From NCBI GenBank assembly GCA_008360975.2, contig CM039196.1:9590263-9654262 (forward strand): a stretch of 64,000 bases of DNA, written 5' to 3'. Each line of letters begins with the position of its first letter. Within the stretch, counting starts at the first letter, position 1. The stretch is from Lichenostomus cassidix (taxonomy: Eukaryota; Chordata; Aves; Passeriformes; Meliphagidae). The notes beneath the pieces are model-generated. The model made no database searches. It had not been told where the DNA came from and saw nothing but the letters and a program-made list of their open reading frames with translations. A program made the translations under genes and the position numbers. This document shows, in pieces, positions 41,901 to 57,168 of this stretch.

Positions 41901-44900
41901 CATCGTAATATACTCTAAAACCAAATAATTGGCACAAGTCATTTAGTCAAAACAGTCTAATTTAATTCTGGTGACATATGAGGAAAGCTTCCACAAAAAA
42001 CCAAGGATTAAATTGGTAGGAAAAAAAATTATTGTGTACATTTTCTTTTTGGTGCTACATTGCTTTAGTGTCAGTGTTTAGGATTAAAATTTGCAGCGAG
42101 TCAGCCACTGATGGACGTTGCATGGAATGAAGCACAAGCTGCTGTGCGGCTGGACAGGATCCAGGCAGTCAGACCGACTTTGAAAGGTGATGATTTAATA
42201 AGATTAATGGAGCATATGTGGCGTTGCAACACTTGCTGATCCCCTTTCTCTTTAATTCTTCCAAGGATGCTTGTGTTGATGATCTCTGCTTCTAAATCTT
42301 TTGGTGTCTGTGCCTGAAATACTCTGATCTGCCATACCAGGGTTCTCCCCTTATGTGCTTCCCAAGAGAAGCTCAGCTCTCATGATACATTAAGTCTCTC
42401 TGTCCACTAGAACCACCATGATGACATTATCCCAGAGCTCATTAATTGTGTAGCTGTGTTGCTGTCATCTTCATTATTAGATTCTGTTGAGTATTTCTTT
42501 TTAGGGCCAGACCTATGCCTCAGGTCCCAGATTCCCTTGGATAGCCTCCATATCTGTGTGTCACATTAAGTGGTAGGGTACAGACAGGGCTGTGAGAAAG
42601 TCTGAATATTCTGCTGGCATTTTGGAAGGATACTCTGTAACTGATAACTAAGTAAACTGGAACGTTGTTAATATTCTACAAGAGCAGGAATTAAAAATAA
42701 TTTGTGAAATGAGCCTGTCCTTACACTCAAGTGAGGACAGGGTTTAAGGTTGAAGTGACTTTTTATTTCAGGATTTCAGAAAGGGGGCTCTTTAAAACCA
42801 TCACAGCCATTGTCCTAAAGTAGGGGCGAATGCACTAGGAAGATGATTTTCTACTGCACAGTGTTATGTTTAAGATTCCTCCTTTATTACTGAAGTTGAC
42901 AATGTAGAAGTTGGAGGGATAAAATCATATCTTATGGTTTATATATGGTAGTGTTTTCCCTGACCAGTGGAATCTGAAGGGAAATTACACTGTTTGACTC
43001 TTATTTTTCTTCCTTCTGAAAACAGTATTTTCTTCTCTGACTCTCAGGTTTGGATGTTCTTCCTTTACTTCTTGTAGCTAGTTCATAGACTTTTGACCCA
43101 AAAAGTATTTTCCCATGCAGGCAGGTATGTAGCCAAAGACTATGAAACGATTCTCTTCAATTTTTATGCCATAACCTCATTCCTTCAGGCGCCTCCACAG
43201 CGGAGGTTGTGTGGGGGAAGCAGGAGGAGACCCAGAGGGTTCCACCCTCTGTTCATACACACAGTCTTTAACATTAGCCATGGGTTGGCAAGCTTACCTG
43301 TAGAAATAGGCTCGAATTGGAATTATTCTTCAGTTTGTCTAAAAGAAAAAATACAGTTCTGTGCACCATTAACTATTAGCTGTTAAAGCTAAGCACCCCT
43401 CAGTCCTCTTAGCTGTACCCAGTCGGTGCTTCTCCACTTGCTGATTCTGAATGTCCAGATTTCCTTCTTCATTCCTATGCATTCTGCTGTTTTTTGGACA
43501 GAAATATCTGTAAAAAGTCCTTTTGTTCATCTGATAACTAGCCAGAAGATAACTTTAGTAAATTTGCAGTGATACATAATTTTAAGTATCTTTCAGAATA
43601 TTTCAGAAGTTTAGAGATCAACAGAAATGTTAAGAATGACAGTCTTTCACTGGATCACAGAAGTCTGAGCTCTGCTTACACCATTTTCTCATATCTGCAG
43701 TATTGCAAATAGCAGCTTCATGTTAGAATAGCAGAGACTTGTACACATGGATCTGTGGTGCAGTGTGGTTTCAGTTGGTACAAAAAAATCAAGTGATCTC
43801 AGCATGTAAATTTGGTGCACGTTTCTGTAAGGCGCAGACAGTTTTGCAGAGGGGTTCTCTATATGGGTTAAGCTAGTAGCAAGTGTATATCCTCAGGATT
43901 TATTTTAATTTCAGTCATTACTGGAATAATAAGCTCAGCCTACTCCAGTTGAGATAGCACAGCTTGGACAAGAACCAGCATTACAAAATATTAGAGCTCT
44001 GTGGTAGTGCAATTAGCAGGACAGAGGTGAACATAGCAGCTGAGTTATGGCTCTGCTCAGTAGCTCTGCTGTCTGTGGTTTTTGGCCATCTGACATCCCT
44101 TCTGTTGGATAGATAGCTCAGCTTTAAAACTTGATTTAAATTTATCAGGAAACTTTAGTAGTGGGTAGAAATTCAGCAGTGATTTCTGAGTAATCATTGT
44201 AATTAAGGTCAGCCTGGTGTTGGTACAGACACGTTGGATGTATAAGGCCAAAGCTCAATGGTAGGTTGTTATACAAAGAAGTGATTTTACTGGTGCCACT
44301 TTCAGGTTACAGTTGTGGTTTATCTCAGCATCATCTGTGTCAGACCCATTTGGCAAGATAAAATAGGCGTAGTGTGGCTTTGACTTATTTAGTCAAAGGG
44401 AAGTCCCTTCTTTAGGTCACTGTTAGCTAAAGGTGAGGTTGGTGAAACAGCAGGAGGCAAAGGAGCAAACAGAACTGGATTATATGGATTTCTGCAGCGT
44501 GTGTTGCAGGCTTGTGAGGTGAGGTGTGTCTGTGTCTTGCTTTCTAGGTTTGATGGCACAAGGTCATTCTGGTCCTTTTTAGAAGTGCAGATTGATGGTC
44601 TGTGTGCTGGAGGAAAGATCATCTGTTCTCTGAACTCTCCTTGAGGTGGCTGATCCTATACCTCCACTTGAATAGCTGCTCCGAGAAGTTATCACAAAGG
44701 GCTAAAAGCTCTCGTGGGGAACATTATGATCTCTGCAGGGTTTTGAAGATGAAGAGTAGAATCTAATTAAGCTTTAGGTTGAAAATAGTTTAAAGAGTGT
44801 TTTTTTTCTTCAAGGAAAAGAAAACTTTAAAGCTAAATAGTGAAGAGCTGAACTTTTTTTTCTTTAATTTTCTGCTAACTTGACTACTTCTAAAGTAGAT

Positions 44901-47900
44901 GCAGCTGTAAGCAGTTACAGATGGTACAGAACAGAAGGAACCTCTTTATCATACTTAAGTGCCTTAGAAGAACCCCAATGTTAGTTTTCCAGCTAGTTAT
45001 CTTTCTCTTTATTGTTTATATTTTTGCAGATAGAACGTAAAAAAACGTGCACTACCTTAAAGCTAAACCAAAAGATGAAAAGAGTCTGCCGTAAACCAGA
45101 AATATTTCTCTGCAGGGGGCTTTACTGGAAAAAGTTTCTTAAGATTTCCAAAACACCCTCTCTAAAAAATGTTCCTACATTTGTTGTTGTCACAAGCAAA
45201 GCTTCTTAGCTATTTGGGCAAGAGTTTGTTGAAAACAGTCTCTGTCTGTTCTGCTGCCTGTTTTTCACACCTGGAACTGCCTCAGCTGCCTTAACCCTGA
45301 CACGTGGGTGTGTGAATGTCCTGTGCTTCTCCTGCACGCGGGTTGTGATGCAGAGATCAGGCCTTGGCCAGTCTAGTGCAGGACAACTCCTCTCGTGTGC
45401 TGTGCTTATCTGGGAAGTGGCCACCTATGGCGCTGTCAAGACCCTTTTTTTTTTGAGTTTTCCTCTCAGCTGGAGGTGGCAAAAGCAGGGTGCCTATTTT
45501 GGTGGTCGGTATTTTGTATTTTCATGCCAGCTGAATCCCCTCATGATTTGGTGCAGTTGTGAATAGTCATGTTTCAGAATCTCACCAGCCATTGGGAGAC
45601 AAAATGGATTTGTCTCAATAGAGCCCCAGCATGATGAAAGCTGCTTAAATTTGCTAGACATACTAGCTACTCTATAGCTTTGACTTACACAGGACTATAC
45701 TTTCACCACTGTCAGTGAAGATTCTTAGTTGGGTGCTGATGGCTTTAACTCATTCTTTCGTTAAATGTTTATTCTACCCAGGCACGTGGTGATAAAGTAT
45801 GCAATCCTATACTGTGTGGGTAAATCAACTCATCAATAGCACTCAGAGCTGCTCTTTCTGACAAGGTCATATTGGTCAGTTTGACTTTCTGGCTTGTTCT
45901 GGCTTGTTGATTGTAAAGCCTGATTGTTAAATGCTTTGATTAAACTATTAGTTGTTAGTTATGGTTTTTTATCTGACTTCTGAATATATTGCTAAAAAGA
46001 GTTTGGATTTCTAAGCACATAATCAATAAATACCAGTCTAAGTGTCAGAGGTATGAGGTGTGGTTTTGGTTTGGTTTCTTAAGTCAACAGTAGAGTCAAT
46101 ATAGGTGAGAAAACATCTTGTTTTCTGATTTCCGTGATAAAAACAACCAACCTCTTTCTTACTTTTTAAAGATGACTTTAAAAAGTCATTAGTATCACAG
46201 TATTCTGCATATTTGTAACTTAAGGACAAGAATTGCTGTGGAAATTAAACCTCCAAATAAGATTTTTTTTTTAATATATATTGGGATGGAAAGATATGTT
46301 TCATGTAGGAAGCAATGCTGTGTTCAGACCACTGTCCTCCATACATGAGGGGACTGTAGTGTCTTTATACATGAAGTCTTGGGTGAGTGTTCTTCCATCG
46401 ACTAGACCAGCTGCATTTTTTAACCTGTGTAATCTACAAAGTGATGATCCCTGGTTTAGGGAAAAGATAGAGACCCTGGGGACTTTGCTAGGGTATCTTC
46501 CTGGGACCAGTTCTAGGGTTTAACCCAGTAGTGCCTGCATGTATGTACATATTAACCTTTTCTGTTACATTCATTGCCAAAAACACCTGCATCTCACAAA
46601 TAAACCAATTGTATGGTTCCAGTACAAGTGTTCTTGCACTTTCTTGCTCCGACCCACTGTCTTTGCTTCAGTTGTTGCCTCTGCTTTATGAGGGTACAGT
46701 GACTTAGCAAGGAGATGGGATTTGCAGCACATTCTGCTATTGGAGTTCTGCTCTGCATGACCAGCTCTGTCACTTACAAAAGAAACATTATGAATGTGAA
46801 TAAACCCTTCTTCTATTAGTCCTTCACTGCAGTGAGTATTGTACTCCAGATAGTTACAACAAGGTTAGATGGAAAAATTTCTCTATTGCTGGTATGTGAA
46901 GAGTGAGCAAGTCCAGAACTGGGCACAGACTTTATGGTGGCCTGAAACAGTTTGGCCTCCTGGAGTGCAGCTTTGATAAGAACCTTGGGATGCCTTTGCA
47001 AGATGAGGAGCAGGGCTAGAGTGAGAGCCTGGGGATAAAGGACGGAGCACGTCACAAGGTAAAGAAGTTAAGCAGGAATATGCACAGACTGTCTTTAGGT
47101 AATACTTTGAGAGCGAGTTAGGCCGCTCAAGTATCATCTGTGTGTCCTGAGTGAAACTGTATACATCACAGAAGATCAACTTCATCTTCTGGTTTTGGCT
47201 TCTGGATGAGCACAAATGATCAAACATGTTCTTCTCTGTGTTGCTTAAGATGGAGATACATACTTTGGACTGAACCTTTTTGGTTTAGTCTGTTACCCAC
47301 CTCTCTGCATCCCATAAGAAGTCAGATTACAGATTTAGTAAGATTTATTGTCTTAAATATTGAAGTAGTCCGTTTGCACAGTGTGTTGTTTCCTGTCCAA
47401 GCAAAGCTGCCAAAACGATTACACATTTGTCTTACAGTGTGTTACAATAAGATTTTCAAGGTGAAGTTGTTCATGAGGTGCTCAGAGGTGATGCAGCTTG
47501 TCTGTCTCTGGTGCTGGGTTGTTGGTGCTGTTTGGCTGAGGGCAGTGGGCAGCTCCTGGTGCAGTGACAGAGCCAGGAGTTCAGTTCACACCTTGGCAGG
47601 TGTCAGACAGTCTCAGCGCTGGGGCTGTCAGAGTCTGTGCTTGTCTGATCGGGCTGAGGGACAGTCTGAGCACAGCACTGCTGTGGGGCCCTTGGCAGAG
47701 TACTGCAGGCCAACAAGAATTTCCCTGTATATCCTGATAGTCCTCCCTTTCTGCCACATAGTAATCTGTTTTCTTTTGTCATTGCCCTTTTTTGACTGCT
47801 TGGTGGCACCATGGCAACCATAATATTCTACGTATGATGGAACCTTGAGGATAAATACGCCTGGGATGATGCGCCTGCCGTAGCTGCACTTTAGATGAAC

Positions 47901-48966
47901 TTAGCTCTGGATCTGCAGCACATTCTGACTCTTGGGTAATGTGACTGTAAGAGGACCAAGAGAAGGGTGGAGTTGAGCAATTAGTTACATAGAGTTTTTA
48001 TCTTGAGCTGCCTTATTCAGAAAAATGCCGCTTTTGGACTTGGGTGGCAGACAGTGTCTGGGATGAGGCTGAAGTGCATTAATAGAAGACAGGCTATGTT
48101 TTCTTATGTTAAAGAATTGTCTGGAACCTGGTTCAGATAACTTACTGCTCCAGTTTTGGAAGACATTAATATAGTTTCCTTTTGTTAGGGTAAAGTGTGA
48201 AAATATGTTATCCCTTGTTACTAATAGTAGCCTTTATTTTGCTGATGGTAGTTGAACTACTGGAAGTTTTTTGTAATGGAATTTTTCAGTGCTGTTAGAA
48301 AACTTGCTGCTGAATGTCCTGTACCTTGGTACTGCGTAGGAAATGGATAGCTTTGGATGGGCAGGATTCTAGAACTCCATGACAATCTATTTATAGGGTG
48401 TATATGACTAATTTGGACAGGCTGCAGTGCTATAGTCTTTCCAAATTTGTTGAAGTGAGATAACAGAATCTCCTGACCCCTCTGGACACTGCATAATGCC
48501 CCAAATCATCCAAAGAGATCCAACTTATCCTTAATTTCTGTGGTTATTAATTCTTTTGCTGGCAGTTTGTACAGAGATGAACAAAGGAAATAATTTAAAA
48601 ATAGGCATAGGAATGATGTGAATTCATGGATCTTAGTGTGGTGCCTTATCAAGGGAGTGACATCCTACAGTTTTTCCATGCAAGCTATTCAGCCCTGTAA
48701 TGTGAAGCAGTTATTTAGATTTTCTTATAGTTGTGGACACCTGAGGGTAGTAACTCCGTAAAATGCCCAACTAACAGAAATTCATAGTGCTCTTATTTTG
48801 GAAACACAAGTTGCTTTGAGTAGTAGATGTTTTGTAACTAAAAGTGTCTTGGGTATATAATATGTTGAGGTATTTTTAGTAATCAATGCTGAGTGGATGT
48901 TTTCTTGATGATGGGAGAGGTTTTCAGTTAAATTTTTAGTATGTGGTAACTAGGCTTTTTTTTGCC

Positions 48967-48980
48967 TTTTTTTTTTTTTT
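48967..48980. repeat. Poly(T) tract
   Basis: Fourteen T residues, preceded by another shorter T-run, lie in SPPL3 intron 1. No recognisable retroposon body is attached. Confidence 0.85.
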
Positions 48981-51900
48981 AATCTTACTAAACTTAAGGA
49001 TATGCCACCCACCCAGTTCTGATACAAGGCAAGCGGGCTAAGATCAAATGGTGATAAACATCCTGCACAACTCTAATGCCATTTGCAATTTTCATCACAG
49101 AAGTAATCTTCTTTCTTTCTTTTCTTAAGATTTAAATGTACCAGACCTTGCTTTTGATTTTGCAGTTAGGGAATTGACCAAACTGAGTTGGTTTCCATTC
49201 TTTCCAAGAGGAAAAATCCCATGAGTGTGAAGGTGGGCTGGGCAAGGCTCAAGGAAGGTGTTGTGTTTCAGTTGCCATGTGGTAGTGGTGTGGTTCTGAA
49301 TTCCTCTTAAAGTGTTGCTCTGGTTTTGATCAGTGACAGACACTCCTTGCTGCCAGCCAAGCTGTGCTTTCCCTGCTGGAAAGTTACAAAACTCTCTTAA
49401 GCTGAAAATGTGAAGGGAACAGCTGAGAAACCTTTTCTGTCACTGTGTTGGTTGGATTTAAGATCTGTGTTGTTGTTTTCATGACATTAAGAGAGAACTG
49501 GAAGTCCGTGATCTCAGCAGAGTTTAGTGACCGGATAACCAGTTACCTGCTTTACTTATTAGCAAGTGTTGGGTTCTGTACCAGGTGTAATTTCCACACG
49601 GAGGCATATAATGTCTCTACAGTCAGAATGGGAATTAGGAGCTGATGTGTGCTTCTGTATGGTGGAATGGCTTCTATACCTCGGGGCACTCACTTGGGCT
49701 GGGTTTTTTAATTGTGTTTGTTTGTTTCTTTCTTTTAGCAATTGATACTTGTTGAACCTCTTGAAAGGAAATAATTGCTACTGAACGGCTTATGCTGTGG
49801 CATCAGAGCTCTGTAATCACATGCTACACACGCTGCTATTCTGCCACAACTTGCCTGTGACCAATCCTCTGAACATTAACTTGGGAACTAGCACAGTTGT
49901 GCTTGGACTTTTCCAGGCTTGGTTGCTTACATTTCTCATAGCTCGCCATGAGGACAATCACAGCATTCATGTAGCTGTTTTGTATTTTGTAAAGAAATTT
50001 TTCACTTGTGCAATAGTCTGGCTTTGGATGTGGTAGAGATGCTTATTTTTATTTGTCTTTTCCTAATAATGTCTCAGGAGGTGTATCTCCAGCCAGTGTC
50101 TTGTTTGAACTTTCAGGGAAATTATCATTTTGTGCTTTGAATATCTCCCTATTACCATGGCAAATAATTCATGCTGCTAATTAAGACACTGTTAGAATTG
50201 CACAGAAAGATGGGTAGGGAAGGAATACAGCCTACTTACACTTACAATTTATCTGTCTTATAAATTTATAGAACAGTTATTGCCAAGGTAGCTCACGGTT
50301 TACAAATGAAGATACATGACCTTCTGATTCATGGTATCTGTGTCCTGATGGGAGGAGGAAAGAGCCAGATGTGTTTTGGCTGGTGCATATGGAGGCACAG
50401 AGTTAGGAGCAGCGTTGTGCCCCGAGCTAGATTTGTGTTCCACAAGAGAGAAACGCATTAAGAGAGACCCTCCTGCTCAGTATTGAGGGCTTGAAATTGG
50501 GAAGGCCGTGAGATCCCTGAGGAACTGATGACTGGCAGTTTCATACTGAGCAGAGTTTCTTACGCTGGTCTTGCAAACCCAAAGGAGACTCTTTTGTAAC
50601 TGTGGAATGAATGGGAAGCCATTGCAGAATCTGGCAAGTGGGTAATAAATCTAGCAGACTTTTGGTGTTGGTTGGAGTTCAAAGAGAAATTAGGAGGCCT
50701 AATTAGGGTATGTGTTAAACACTAGGGAAGTATCAATGCTGAAGAAAGCTGGTGGCAGTGTCTTTGTTGTCCACATGTAATAGTGGCGACTCTAATAATT
50801 CTGTGGTATGTTGTGACTGTATCACAAGCCAGATGCTATTTCTGCTTTTTTTCTTTTCCTGTTGTTACAGGTAAGATGAATTAAATTCAATCTTGTCTGA
50901 ATTTGCTTGGGTAATTTGTATACTCTCTTCTCTCTTCAAAAACAGTTGTTACTAAATCTTGTTTAATACAAAAGAATGAAAATCATCAGCTTTACCTGTG
51001 GCATTGCAGTAGTTCACACTGCACCGTGTCTGGGACTGGGTTGTACTGCCATTGCACACTTACTGCAGAAAATCAAATGCCTAATATTGAAAAATAATGT
51101 TTTTCTAGTCTTTCTTCTTAGTAAAAGATAATGTTTTCCTTTGTAAGGGTCTATGTGATTAGCTGTTTATCCTCTGTTCCCAGGAGAGCAGACATTGTGG
51201 TTCTTATTTTCTGTTTTGTGAAACAAGATTTCATATAGCTGACTACGTCTCTGGAATCTATGTCATTCTCCCCCTAAAAGGAACTGAAAGCAAATTGGCT
51301 TTCTAAAACATGAAAGAAGCCTAGAGCAAACTCGTTGTCATCACATTCCTGGTCAAATCCAGCATTTGCCTTCCACAGAGTTTCTAATATTTCGTAAAGT
51401 CTGTGGTTTCCCATGGGGTTGCTTAGGTGAACAATAATAATAAGTGAGAGCTGTTGAAAGAGAAGAGTGAAGACTTCATCATGAGTGGAATTGAGCAAAA
51501 ACTCTTGGGGATTGCATGCACGTTTTTAATGTTGTTTTTTGAACTCATACTACTTTTAATCCCAGTGTTTATTTCCTTCACAAGGTTATTAATTGGAGAA
51601 AGAAAATACCAACAATTAGAGAAAGTGTACATAGATTAATTGAATTCTTACTGATATATACCAGAAATACAGCAGAAATTGTGGGGTGATTATTCCCATC
51701 AACTTAATTTTAAATTTCAGCTCTAGGACTGCAGAAATACCCGAAGGGAATGGAGAGACCAGAGGACACTTGTAAGCTCTGGGTAGAACTATGTCCCTCT
51801 CCACTGACTGTGTGAGGAGCTGGTTTTGGAAGTGAAGTGCTTCAGGTGCCTTGGGTAGAGGGACTTGAATAACCTGTGTCCATTTGACTGACTATCACAA

Positions 51901-54900
51901 ATTTATGGATAGCACGGCAGTTCCAAAAAAAGGGGAATTGTTCCCATCTACGTGCTGCGGTGCCAGCAAGTCCTGGTAGCTGACTGAGAACTTGGCTCTG
52001 ACTCGCACAAGTGCAGCCTCTACATCTCCTGCAGCATCACTAGTAAATGTGAGCCTTTGCCTTAACAGGTGCATGGCTCTGTATGTGTTTAGTATTTTTA
52101 GAACTAGCTTGGGGTTGAAAATGTATTTTCCAAGAGTTTTACAGTTACAGTAATTTCATGAGAGATTAGAGGAAAATATTTGGACAAACCAGTGTTCAGT
52201 CCTGAGTAAAAAAAGTTCACTTTGAAGTAAAGCTCTCTTCATTTTGCCATCCACAAATCATATCTATCATCCTTTTTTGTCAGTTTTTTTTTCTCTTTCT
52301 CATATTAAGATGTTGCCCAACTTTGTTCATCTTACATAATTATTTGCCTTTTCTTGCATTTGAGATACTTTGTTTTAGAACTGTCTTAAAAGATAGGTAA
52401 CATAACAGGCAGGAAAAATGTCTGAAACTTTGGGCTGTGGTGATTTTTGTTGTTGTGCTTAATCCTGTGCTACACATTGCTCATGCATAAAATCTTAACG
52501 TAAAAAGTCTCCCCAGTGCCAAACAGTGATGAGGTAGTGTTTTAAAAACACTTAAAATTTATGTTAGCTACATCCTCATGGTGCTTTACTTCTTACGTAA
52601 AAGTAGTTTTCAAATAAAACATTAAAGATGATTAAGGGATATTTTTAAGTGTTTCATTTTTCTTTGTTCACTCTGTACAGTCAGATCTGAATAATGTTAT
52701 GAAAGTGAAATAGCATTTTAATATTATTTTGGACTCAAAATAGCATATTTTTTTAGGTGTAGGAATCAATGCAAAGTGACAAACTTACTGTGAATTGTGT
52801 CTAAATTTGGTAGATGTCTTCAACAATCAACCAAAAATTCTAATGTTCAAGTTAGTTTTGTCATCTTGCTACTACATTTTCCTGAGTTTAACTTTTGTTG
52901 GAGTTAGTTTATGTTCTAGTTCTGATGTGAGTGCTTTTGCCTGAAGGGTGCTCTGGAATTATGACTGTTCCAAGGGTGAACTTGGTTATTTTTAGGAAGG
53001 TTAAGCATCTGGATGTTCACTACAGAAACTTTTCCAAGAAAGCATTTTGTTTCTGAGCAAGAAATACCAGCAGAAATATAGATGTAGCCCAACAGTGTGT
53101 AATCTCTGTCTTCCCAGGGCACTCGGGTATTTTCAGACTGGTCTGTTGCTTAAAGTGCCTCTGGGATTACAGAAGGATATCGGGAGGATTTAGCTCTGTA
53201 GTATTTTTGTAGCTGGCTTTGAGACTTCGGAATCCGGAGCAGGGATGAAACCAAGCAGAGGTGCCAAATTAGGAGTGGTTATGAGTGACATGAGTATATT
53301 TGAGATGTTTCTAAGACTCCAGGTGTTTGCATTCTGGCTGGGAAAAAAAAAAAAGATTTTTGATTGAGATCAGCTGATTGGTGAAAATCGTTCTCTATCA
53401 GTCTTAAACTGTTTTGTGGATCCAGAAAATAAAAAAATGGTACAGGTACAATATAGGATTTGGGGTAGAAAATTTATGTTGTATGTAATGGTTTTAAGTC
53501 TTTCCCATATGTCGTATGTGTATGGGAAAAAGCCCTCAAGGTAAGTTGTGAAAGTTAAATGAATTTAAACTGAAATACCTTCAAAAAGAGGCTGACTTCT
53601 CTTTTATATGAGCTGTCTTACACCCTTGATTATACAGAATACTGCTTTTAAAATGTATCCTCGCTGCCTAGTTTGGACCTTGAATGGCTAGATCAAAAGT
53701 CTTTTGAAAATATGCTAATGTGTTCTGAAAATATTGATTGCTGAAACATTGCATTTGCAGCTCAGGGTTATTTTCCCCTCATAGCAGTTTCCAGGTGCTG
53801 CTTAGATAACTGTGACATCCCCTTTTGATTTTCTCAATACATTTTGAGTGTCTTTAGCTCTATATTCTTTCTTTCCTTAAGCAGAAAAACTTCAGATTTT
53901 CAAATGTTAGTTACTATACCAGTTTTCTAATGTTGTTGATGTAATGGTAAATCAGCTTCTGGTGGGAGGCAGTTTTTAAAACTAATTGATATGTAGGTGT
54001 TTTATGTACCCCTTGAGGATATCAAAACTCTTGTGTTTACATACTGAAAAGCTTCTGTCTCTCCAGCTGTGTATTTGCTGGTGTGATAAGGGGTTGCTCC
54101 TCCCCACAAATACAGTTTGATTTCAGTTGCTTACATGTTGATAGCGGGAGACTGTTGCTGAGTTGAAAAGACTATTTTGTTTGTATGAAGTGCTTAAATC
54201 TGGTCACTCACTTTGATTCATATTTTGTTACTTACTACATACATTACATGAAAATGTGAATTGAAACAGATGGTGAAGGATCAGCATTTAGGCTTCCAGC
54301 ATGTAAAATTTCCTGGAAAGCTGAGTCCTCTACTATGGCATCAGCAGCCTGTGTTCAAAACCACATCGTGTTTGTTTTATAGTAGCTCCTGGATGCCAGG
54401 CATATATTAAATCGTTCTGAGGCTGCTGCTGCATGGACATCCCTATGGAGCCCAGCAGTTCTGTATTTCTCCTAAAAGAATTGAGCTATTAATTCCCTAA
54501 TCCTTAGAGAAATTAATTTAAGTTAATGTCAAAATTGGAGACTGTTGTTTCTGTGTATTTAGGATTCATATGAAAGTGCAAGTTTGCACTTTCCAAAGCA
54601 ATTCTGTTAAAGGTGGGAAGAACAGAAGTTAACCTGGCTTGCACTTATGTGTTTTCCTTTCTATCCATGTGGTTGGAAGTGTCATAATTTTTACTAACAC
54701 CTGAAAAATGTGATCCAGCTGCTCCTGTCAGGGCTGGACAGGTGTTTTGTCTGGGTTAGGTTTATGCTGGTAAAAATGTAATCTGACTCTGCTGTAACGT
54801 TTAATAAATACTGAAGGAAAAACTTCTTTTTAGAAGTGGATCTCTGCTCTGCTATGTTGCAGTTTCTCTAGCCTAAAACACACATTAAAGGAGTACAACT

Positions 54901-57147
54901 TGAATTAATGAAATGAAATGTGCATTTAGAATGACCAGTGCAAATTAGGGGATCACCTGAAATAGGAGAGATCTTGCTTTGCTGTGTGATGTTATCTCAA
55001 TGCCTTTACTTAGAAATTCGCTTTTTAAAAGGCAAACATTTTGTCCAGTAAAAGTAATCTTCTGGTTTTGTTTGGGATTGCTAGTAGCTTTTGAACCTTG
55101 TTATTCCTGGGCTTGCAGAATATTACAGACTCACCCTCTGTGTTGTCTGATTCTGGATCTGGGGTGTACATTTCAATTCTGTGTTTGTGGAAGGAGAATG
55201 ATACATAATGAAATGATAATATCTCTCTGATAAAATTAGTTCAATTTTTAAGTGGGTGTAATTTGATGCTGGTCAAATATAGATTTCACTTGGTCCTGTA
55301 CATGAAGATTCCTACACTTCAGTTTGTCCAAAAGGTTTATGATGCAATATTGAAGACATGACAGCTGCTGTTAAGAAAATTTACTGTTAATAAGCATTTC
55401 AGTATTTGGAGGCTCAGCTCAGCATGTGAGATGCCTCTAATAATCTCTGAACATTATCATTTAATTAAACCTCTACTGTTTAGAATAAGTAAGTACAAAA
55501 GAGCAGTAGGACACGTTCTCCTCCTTTTTCTTGTTTCTCGAGACTGAAAAGAGCATACTGGGTAATACACTTGGAACTGGTCCACACTTGGTTTTTGTGT
55601 TCTTTGGGTTTTGGTGTCCCTCCCACCCGCCCCAAAAGCACAGTGGGTGAAACTTGGAAGAACTGCCACTTCTTGTGTTGTCATTAGTGTTCCTGTGGCT
55701 ATGGAGATGTTAACTGGAAAAAGAAATTGGATTTGAGGGGGAACTTGGATCAGTTTACAGTTTGGTGTTGGGAAAGAGTGCAAGTTTCCCTATTATGAGT
55801 AACACAGTTTTATGTTGTTTTAATCTCATAGCTCTCCCATGTGGTGTTTCCTTTTGCCTGTGAGCCGACTTCTCCCCATACTGTGTATTTTTCTAGACTA
55901 AATAAACTTAGTTCATATCTCTCCTAGTCATCTTAGAAACTCTTCTCTGCACTCATCCCAGTGACAGGCTAATAATTCTGCTCACGCTGAAACCAAATTC
56001 ATATCCGAGCTTGCCTTCCTCCTTAGCAGTCCTCTCTCCCTTCTGTGCTGGATGGATTGGTAGCTCTTACACCATAGGACTCAAAAGAAGGGAAATTAAG
56101 AGAACACCTCAGGAGAAAAAATATGTCTATCCAAAATACTGGTATTAGTAGAATCACTAGTATAGGGAAATCATAATGCTCATAATGTAAAACCTTAATT
56201 GATTTCTGTAGTTAATCATATGCACTTTTAACAAGTTAATTGCATTAGAGTTTGTTTATATGCATTTAGTGCCATGCTAAAAGTTCTGTTTTCTGGCTTC
56301 GTGATACCCTGAGTCACCCAGCCTTTGGCACAGGTACCTTGCATTGATTGGCTGTGTTTGTGTGTAGTGTCCCATTTTGGTATTTTATGCTCAGAAATTT
56401 TCCTCCTCGAATAAACACACATTTGCTTTTTGGGTTGTCCTTCTGTGCTAAGTAAAATAGTATTTTCTTCCCATTAATTAAGAGACTTTGTGGAGGGTGT
56501 CCTGTGCTTGTGGGTGTGAGTTGCATCAGAACAGGAGGAAATTCCCAGTTTTAAACTTAAGATCCCCCTTGTACCACCTCAGTTGTAACTGAACTAATGG
56601 GAATTGTGGTGTGTTCAAATACGCCTTTGTGCATTCTCTCTGGGTGGGATCCATTCAGTAGTGAAAAGCAGCTCTTTGACATATTGGTAATGTAGATCCT
56701 ATTTTTTTCCTGTTTAAAGGAGTTTAGTCTTTGTAAAGAAGTTGCCTCGCATTTGCTTTTCAAAAAGAAAATAGTGTTGCTTTTTTATTTTAGAATTATG
56801 TTTCTGGTTTTATGAATAGCAGTGCATTATTCTTAAAAAATGTGAAGTAGTGGAACTATGAAATATTATATTGCAATGTTACAGGTGTGAGATTTTACTT
56901 AAACCTTTTTGTTCTAGCTCCATGGAAAGTTTGGTTTTTTGCTTTTGTTGTTGCTTTGTTTGTTTTGCTTTTTAAACTCCTTGCTTTCCACTTTCATAGC
57001 AAAGTAGTGGGAGTGTTTCAGTCAGTGCTTGTGCTTCAAGAAAGAAATAAAACATACTTTACATTTTCTGGATTCATTGCGGGTAGTTCTTTGACCTACT
57101 TGAAGCTCATTTTTCCTCCACCAGCACTTTTTTCTTGTATTATCAGG

Positions 57148-57168
57148 AATAATAATAATAATAATAAT
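57148..57168. repeat. (AAT)7 microsatellite
   Basis: Seven perfect AAT units lie in SPPL3 intron 1. Confidence 0.95.
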